From: Cyanobacteria bacterium FACHB-502
GTDB lineage: Bacteria > Cyanobacteriota > Cyanobacteriia > Elainellales > Elainellaceae
Assembly (NCBI GenBank): GCA_014695325.1
Contig: JACJNZ010000055.1
Coordinates: 124,001-188,000 of the forward strand
Length of the DNA stretch: 64,000 bases
Direction: 5' to 3'
The translations under genes were made by a program, and so were the position numbers. Numbering within the stretch: position 1 is the stretch's first letter; each line of letters opens with the position of its first letter. Positions 60,209-64,000 of this stretch are shown here, piece by piece. Below the pieces are notes generated by a model. That model was not told the origin of the DNA, searched no databases, and worked only from the letters and a program-made list of their open reading frames with translations.

Positions 60209-61612
60209 TTAATCCCGCCGCCCATCATCCCGCAGCACAAACGTCAGAACCGCCGCCAACAAACAAACGCCCGCCAACCCAACTAAAAGGGGCATAACGC
60301 CGATCGACGTTTGCAGAATCGGTAAGCCAAAGGTTCCCAGAACGGCTCCCGCTTTGGCAACGGCAGCAGCAAACCCGGCTCCACTTGCCCGAATCGACGT
60401 GGGAAACACTTCACCCGACAGCAAAAATGTAGTCGAATTCGGTCCAGCATTCATCGTCAGGTTAAACACAAAAAAGCCCAGAAAGACGATCGCCGTATTC
60501 CAGGCACTGGCTGAACTGCTCCAGCCCGAACCCGCCAGAATCAGTAGCCCGATCGCCATTCCCACAAAACCCAAAATTTGCAGCCGAATTCGCCCCACCC
60601 GCTCGACGCAAACCACCGCAATCAAAAAACCTGCAATCAGAAACAAATCCACGATCGCAGACCCTTTTGCCGATGCCAGTTCCCGGTTGAGCAAATCGGT
60701 ACGATCGGCGTAGGCAAGGGCAGCAATAATCGTCGGAGTAAAAATGCCGATGCCGTAAGTGGCAATATCCTGCAAAAACCAGGGAATCGAGGCAAGTAGC
60801 GTACGGCCACGATAAGCGACCGAAAACAAATCGCGATAGGACAGGCTAGATTCGGTCTCCGGCGGATCGGTTTCGGGCGTGAGGACGATCGGGGTTTCGA
60901 GCAGGGTTGAGGCTGCCTTCGATGCGGCTTCGTAGTCTCCTCGTGCTAGATAATAGCGCGGACTTTCCAGCAAGAAGTTGAGCCGCAAAATTCCAACGCC
61001 GATTGCCAAGATCAGCCCCACGCCCAGCATCCCTCGCCATGCATACTGAACTGCAGGCTGCACGACATCGGGATAAAAAGCTTGAAACGCCGCAATAATG
61101 CCGATTCCGGTGAGTGCGCCCAGCAGCGCCCCAACTGCCTGAAACGTAAACGCCCCAATCACCATCCGTCCGCGTAGCCGAGCCGGAACGTTTTCGGTAA
61201 TGTAAGAGACGCTAATCGGATAATCTGCCCCGATCGCCACCCCTACCAGAAAGCGAAACCCGAGCAGCGAAATCGCATTCCAGGCAAAAGCCGTTCCTGC
61301 CGTCGCAATGACAAATAAGGCAACGTCTACCAGCAGCATTCGCTGTCGCCCAATCCGATCGGTTAACGGTCCCAGGGTAAGAGAGCCGAGCAGGGAACCG
61401 ACGATCGCCGCCACTGCCACCGCACCAATTTCAGCCGACCCCAAGTTAAAGTCCCGCTGAAGAAAGGGAAGCGCAACGCCAATAATAAAAAAATCAAAGC
61501 CATCCAGCACGATCAGCCCCGCCGACAGCCCCCACAGGAGCCACATGACGCGGGTGAGATTAGATTCATCGAGCTGCTGTTCAAACGATCGAAGCTGAGG
61601 TGGCGCAACCAT
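60209..61612 (-). CDS. MFS transporter (aromatic acid/sugar symporter-like)
   Basis: 467 residues from ATG 61612; the open frame upstream does not fit the family start. Twelve membrane segments. LDGFDFFIIGVALPFLQRDF in segment 1 has the acidic pair of proton-linked aromatic-acid and sugar porters. LTDRIGRQRMLLVD between segments 2 and 3 is the MFS motif, and SYITENVPARLRGRM follows segment 4. A substrate cannot be assigned. It lies downstream of the carotenoid oxygenase gene in the same direction (106 bp), perhaps without connection. Confidence 0.85.
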   Translation of the reverse strand: MVAPPQLRSFEQQLDESNLTRVMWLLWGLSAGLIVLDGFDFFIIGVALPFLQRDFNLGSAEIGAVAVAAIVGSLLGSLTLGPLTDRIGRQRMLLVDVALFVIATAGTAFAWNAISLLGFRFLVGVAIGADYPISVSYITENVPARLRGRMVIGAFTFQAVGALLGALTGIGIIAAFQAFYPDVVQPAVQYAWRGMLGVGLILAIGVGILRLNFLLESPRYYLARGDYEAASKAASTLLETPIVLTPETDPPETESSLSYRDLFSVAYRGRTLLASIPWFLQDIATYGIGIFTPTIIAALAYADRTDLLNRELASAKGSAIVDLFLIAGFLIAVVCVERVGRIRLQILGFVGMAIGLLILAGSGWSSSASAWNTAIVFLGFFVFNLTMNAGPNSTTFLLSGEVFPTSIRASGAGFAAAVAKAGAVLGTFGLPILQTSIGVMPLLVGLAGVCLLAAVLTFVLRDDGRRD

Positions 61613-61718
61613 AGGGCAGGGGTCTGTAAAGAACGATTGGTCAAGAAATAAACCTGCTTCTAGTATCACCATTTCTCGATCGCGTCCACGCTGAAAAAGG
61701 GCTACAGCCTACAGCCCC

Positions 61719-63206
61719 TTACCGATGAATCTGACTCAGATCGATCGCCGGATGAATCGAGGGAAAATACTGCCCGTGAAATTGAAATGGAATCACATGG
61801 GGAACTTCTGCTCGTGCCAGTTCGCTCATGGATTGAGCATCGAGCATGAGGAGAAAAGACTGTTTGCGATCGGCATCCAGCACCACAGAAAGCAGAATTC
61901 CTTCGTCTTCGGCTGAGGCGTTGGGCGCAGAAACAAAGACGGGTTCACCCGGATAGCAGTTTTCGTCTGACCAGAAGGCAGTCTCGCCCGTATTCACATT
62001 GATTTTGACCAGCTGATCGTTAAAATTATTCAGAATTTGATTGCCTACGCCATACACAAACTGATAGGGTTTCGCGTTCGCCTGTCGGTAATGAATTCTC
62101 GGAAGCTCGATCGTCTCATCGGATAAAGTTTCACCGATCGCATCACCTGAATTGAGATTGAGGCGATATCGCTTCAATTTTCCGGCGGCATTGCCCGATC
62201 GTCCGGTTCTTAACGGCTCTAAATATAAATCATCAATAATTCTGCCGTCGGGATAAGCGATCAAATCGATCAACAATTCATCATCTTGTTCAAACGCATT
62301 TACGTGATGAAAGGCGAAAAAGGGTTCGCTCTCACAGGTTTTTACAACTTCCCCAGTTGATTTATCGACTACCGTGAAATGGGTGCCGCGATCGGTCTTC
62401 CAGCGATAGTTTTCGATAAACGGTTTGCCGCTAGTCAGTAGACCGAGCAAATTCAGCCGCAAGGGAAACTCGGTGAGAATAATGTATCGATCGCTCATGG
62501 CGAAGGTGTGCATATAGGCGGGTTCCTTCACCGGAATCGAGGCAACCAACTCGCGGCGGCTGTTGTGGAAACCCATGCGGTAAATATTGTATTTGCTGGG
62601 CGAACCAAAGGCAATTAGATAGTTGAACAAACACTGGCGATCGAAATCAAAATGCGGATGTACAGTCGTTGTCTGTCCCAAAATGCGGTCGTCAAACGGA
62701 AACTTATCCAGCGTTTCTAGCGTATCGGGGTTAAACACGATCGGCTGCGGGACTTCAGTAGTGCTGACGAGTCGATCGCCCAACGGCAAGATATTCACGT
62801 TGGCGTTATCGGTTGGGCGCGGCAGCGGATCGCGCAATCGTTTCCAAAAAGAAGTCCGAGCAGTTGTGCCAAATTCACCCCGGCTAATTTTGCCTTTCTC
62901 GTGTGCCTCTTGATAAGAATCACTGGCAAGGAATCGATTCACATAGCTCACTCGCCCCGCCTGAAACGAAAATCGCGACAGCATCGCCAGTCCATCAAAC
63001 CAGTGGCGATAAGGCTCTCCGTCAATGTCAAACTGAGCCGGACCCGTGCGAATCAGCGTTCCCGTTAGCCATTCTGGCAGCGTTCCGGTCAGCGGCAAAG
63101 CATCGATCGTCGCTTCTTCAGTTGCCGTCTCAAAACCGATCGCATAGGGAGGAGTGATTTGCGCCGCAGGTTGGGCTTCAGGCTGAATTCCGGGGCGAGT
63201 GTGCAT
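61719..63206 (-). CDS. Carotenoid oxygenase (RPE65 family)
   Basis: 495 residues. The seven-bladed propeller has all four iron-binding histidines in recognisable settings: TVHPHFDFD, YMHTFAMSD, FFAFHHVNAF, and FQFHGQYFPS near the C-terminus. LPEWLTGTLIRTGPAQFDID near residue 42 is the typical N-terminal strand. The enzyme cleaves a carotenoid or apocarotenoid double bond with O2, producing retinal-type or other apocarotenoids; exact position is not predictable. The length is usual for cyanobacterial members. Confidence 0.93.
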   Translation of the reverse strand: MHTRPGIQPEAQPAAQITPPYAIGFETATEEATIDALPLTGTLPEWLTGTLIRTGPAQFDIDGEPYRHWFDGLAMLSRFSFQAGRVSYVNRFLASDSYQEAHEKGKISRGEFGTTARTSFWKRLRDPLPRPTDNANVNILPLGDRLVSTTEVPQPIVFNPDTLETLDKFPFDDRILGQTTTVHPHFDFDRQCLFNYLIAFGSPSKYNIYRMGFHNSRRELVASIPVKEPAYMHTFAMSDRYIILTEFPLRLNLLGLLTSGKPFIENYRWKTDRGTHFTVVDKSTGEVVKTCESEPFFAFHHVNAFEQDDELLIDLIAYPDGRIIDDLYLEPLRTGRSGNAAGKLKRYRLNLNSGDAIGETLSDETIELPRIHYRQANAKPYQFVYGVGNQILNNFNDQLVKINVNTGETAFWSDENCYPGEPVFVSAPNASAEDEGILLSVVLDADRKQSFLLMLDAQSMSELARAEVPHVIPFQFHGQYFPSIHPAIDLSQIHR

Positions 63207-63282
63207 AAAAGACGCTCAAACAGAAACCTTTTTATTGTGCGAACATTCGCGATCGTTTAGACCCGTCCCAAGAGAGAAGCTT

Positions 63283-64000
63283 CTACTGTGCTGCCGCCTT
63301 CTGATAAATTGGCTCACCCGCTACATACGTTGCCGCGATCGATCGATCGTCTCCCAACATCATCGTGCCAAAAAGCTGTGACTCGAGTACATCCAGCGAT
63401 CGGGCAGGAACGGCTCCGTTTCGGAGTGCCAGGATTGGCGTGGCGTGGAGATCCAGCACTGTAAAATCGGCTTCTTTGCCAGGGTCGAAACTGCCGATCT
63501 TTTCTGCAAGCGAAAGCGATTTTGCTGCGCCCAAGGTTGCCAGATAAAAGGCTTGAAAGCTAGATAAATTTTGTCCCTGAAGCTGAGCAATTTTATAAGC
63601 TTCGCTCATGGTATGCAGCATCGAGAAGCCAGTGCCGCCACCCACATCCGTCGCCAGTCCCACACCCACGGGAGAATGAATCGACTTCGCCCGATGCAGC
63701 TTAAACAAACCGCTCCCCAAGAATAAATTCGAGGTGGGGCAATAGGCGATCGTTGCACCTGCCTGAGAGAGCCGCTCAAACTCAGACTCGCTTAAATGCA
63801 GCCCATGAGCAAAGATCGATCGATCGCCCACTAAGCCGTACTGCTCATACACTTCAAGATAATCGCTAGTGTTGGGAAACAGTTCCGAGGTGTATGCAAT
63901 TTCCTGTGCATTTTCCGACAAATGGGTATGCACATAAACATCAGGAAATTCTGCCTTTAGTTTGCCGGCAAACTGCAATCCGGCTTCTGTTGAAGTAATC
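63283..64000 (-). CDS. guaD: Guanine deaminase, C-terminal part (runs off right edge)
   Basis: 239 residues are visible, in frame to the window end; the N-terminal part with the first metal-binding HxH is outside. YVHTHLSENAQEIAY carries further metal-site residues, SIFAHGLHLSESE the next histidine, and IAYCPTSNLFLGSGL is a guanine-deaminase signature. VGLATDVGGGTGFSML holds the last metal aspartate. It converts guanine to xanthine in purine salvage. An internal TTG at 63978 is not a start. It is unrelated in sequence order to the cytosine deaminase at 31-32 kb. Confidence 0.9.
   Translation of the reverse strand, partial: ITSTEAGLQFAGKLKAEFPDVYVHTHLSENAQEIAYTSELFPNTSDYLEVYEQYGLVGDRSIFAHGLHLSESEFERLSQAGATIAYCPTSNLFLGSGLFKLHRAKSIHSPVGVGLATDVGGGTGFSMLHTMSEAYKIAQLQGQNLSSFQAFYLATLGAAKSLSLAEKIGSFDPGKEADFTVLDLHATPILALRNGAVPARSLDVLESQLFGTMMLGDDRSIAATYVAGEPIYQKAAAQ

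Overview
This 64 kb window is chromosomal DNA of a cyanobacterium. It carries apcE, the phycobilisome core-membrane linker. The octamer-type motif GCGATCGC and its core CGATCG are very frequent, and many products are cyanobacterial families (DUF2358, DUF3146, PRC-barrel/DUF2382 proteins, AAA_35 ATPase, carotenoid oxygenase). The style suggests a Leptolyngbya-like or related lineage, but the genus cannot be fixed from the sequence. I see no phage, plasmid or conjugation genes, no CRISPR array and no intact transposase.

Layout. 1-1.3 kb: the N-terminal part of a large repeat protein that runs off the left edge. 1.5-9.4 kb: an aminoglycoside-phosphotransferase-like/AAA kinase fusion, then a long minus-strand run of DUF2358 protein, ArsA-type ATPase with a C-terminal HSP20-like domain, ArsR regulator, methyltransferase and two family 2 glycosyltransferases; two small cyanobacterial proteins follow. 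9.4-18 kb: an accessory-looking stretch with a 144-bp MITE, an HTH-AAA protein, a small membrane protein, two tandem PRC-barrel/DUF2382 stress proteins, a decayed sugar-permease fragment, an MFS transporter and a small helical protein. 18-24.5 kb: acyltransferase plus cellulose-synthase-like glycosyltransferase, cobA plus rhodanese, and a 2-hydroxyacid dehydrogenase broken at a run of seven G. 24.7-36.5 kb: phosphoglucomutase, mgtE, HAD phosphatase, cobD/cbiB, tRNA-Arg(CCG), cytosine deaminase, second MITE copy, fasciclin protein, UbiH-like hydroxylase, methyltransferase. 36.9-41 kb: apcE with four linker domains, its terminator, and a convergent candidate small RNA. 41-48 kb: a 1315-residue acidic membrane protein, then an ABC exporter overlapping a family 4 glycosyltransferase. 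48-56 kb: HdeD-like membrane protein, a GH13 alpha-glucosidase and a complete sugar ABC importer. 56-64 kb: an RTX-type protein, purQ, cysteine synthase, an MFS transporter, a carotenoid oxygenase, and a guanine deaminase running off the right edge.

How the genes fit together. The clearest functional module is 49.3-56.3 kb. An alpha-glucosidase precedes a binding protein, two permeases and a MalK-type ATPase, which together suggest uptake and hydrolysis of an alpha-glucoside. Several loci (3.5-5.4, 18.4-21.4 and 45-48.3 kb) look like exopolysaccharide or cell-surface glycan genes. The ArsR-methyltransferase pair has its own well-formed promoter with an overlapping inverted repeat. No complete new system is demonstrated. 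The least explained items are the candidate small RNA beside apcE, the paired MITEs, the giant acidic repeat protein, the HTH-AAA gene with a perfect palindrome upstream, and the RTX protein with leucine-glycine repeats in its N-terminal half.
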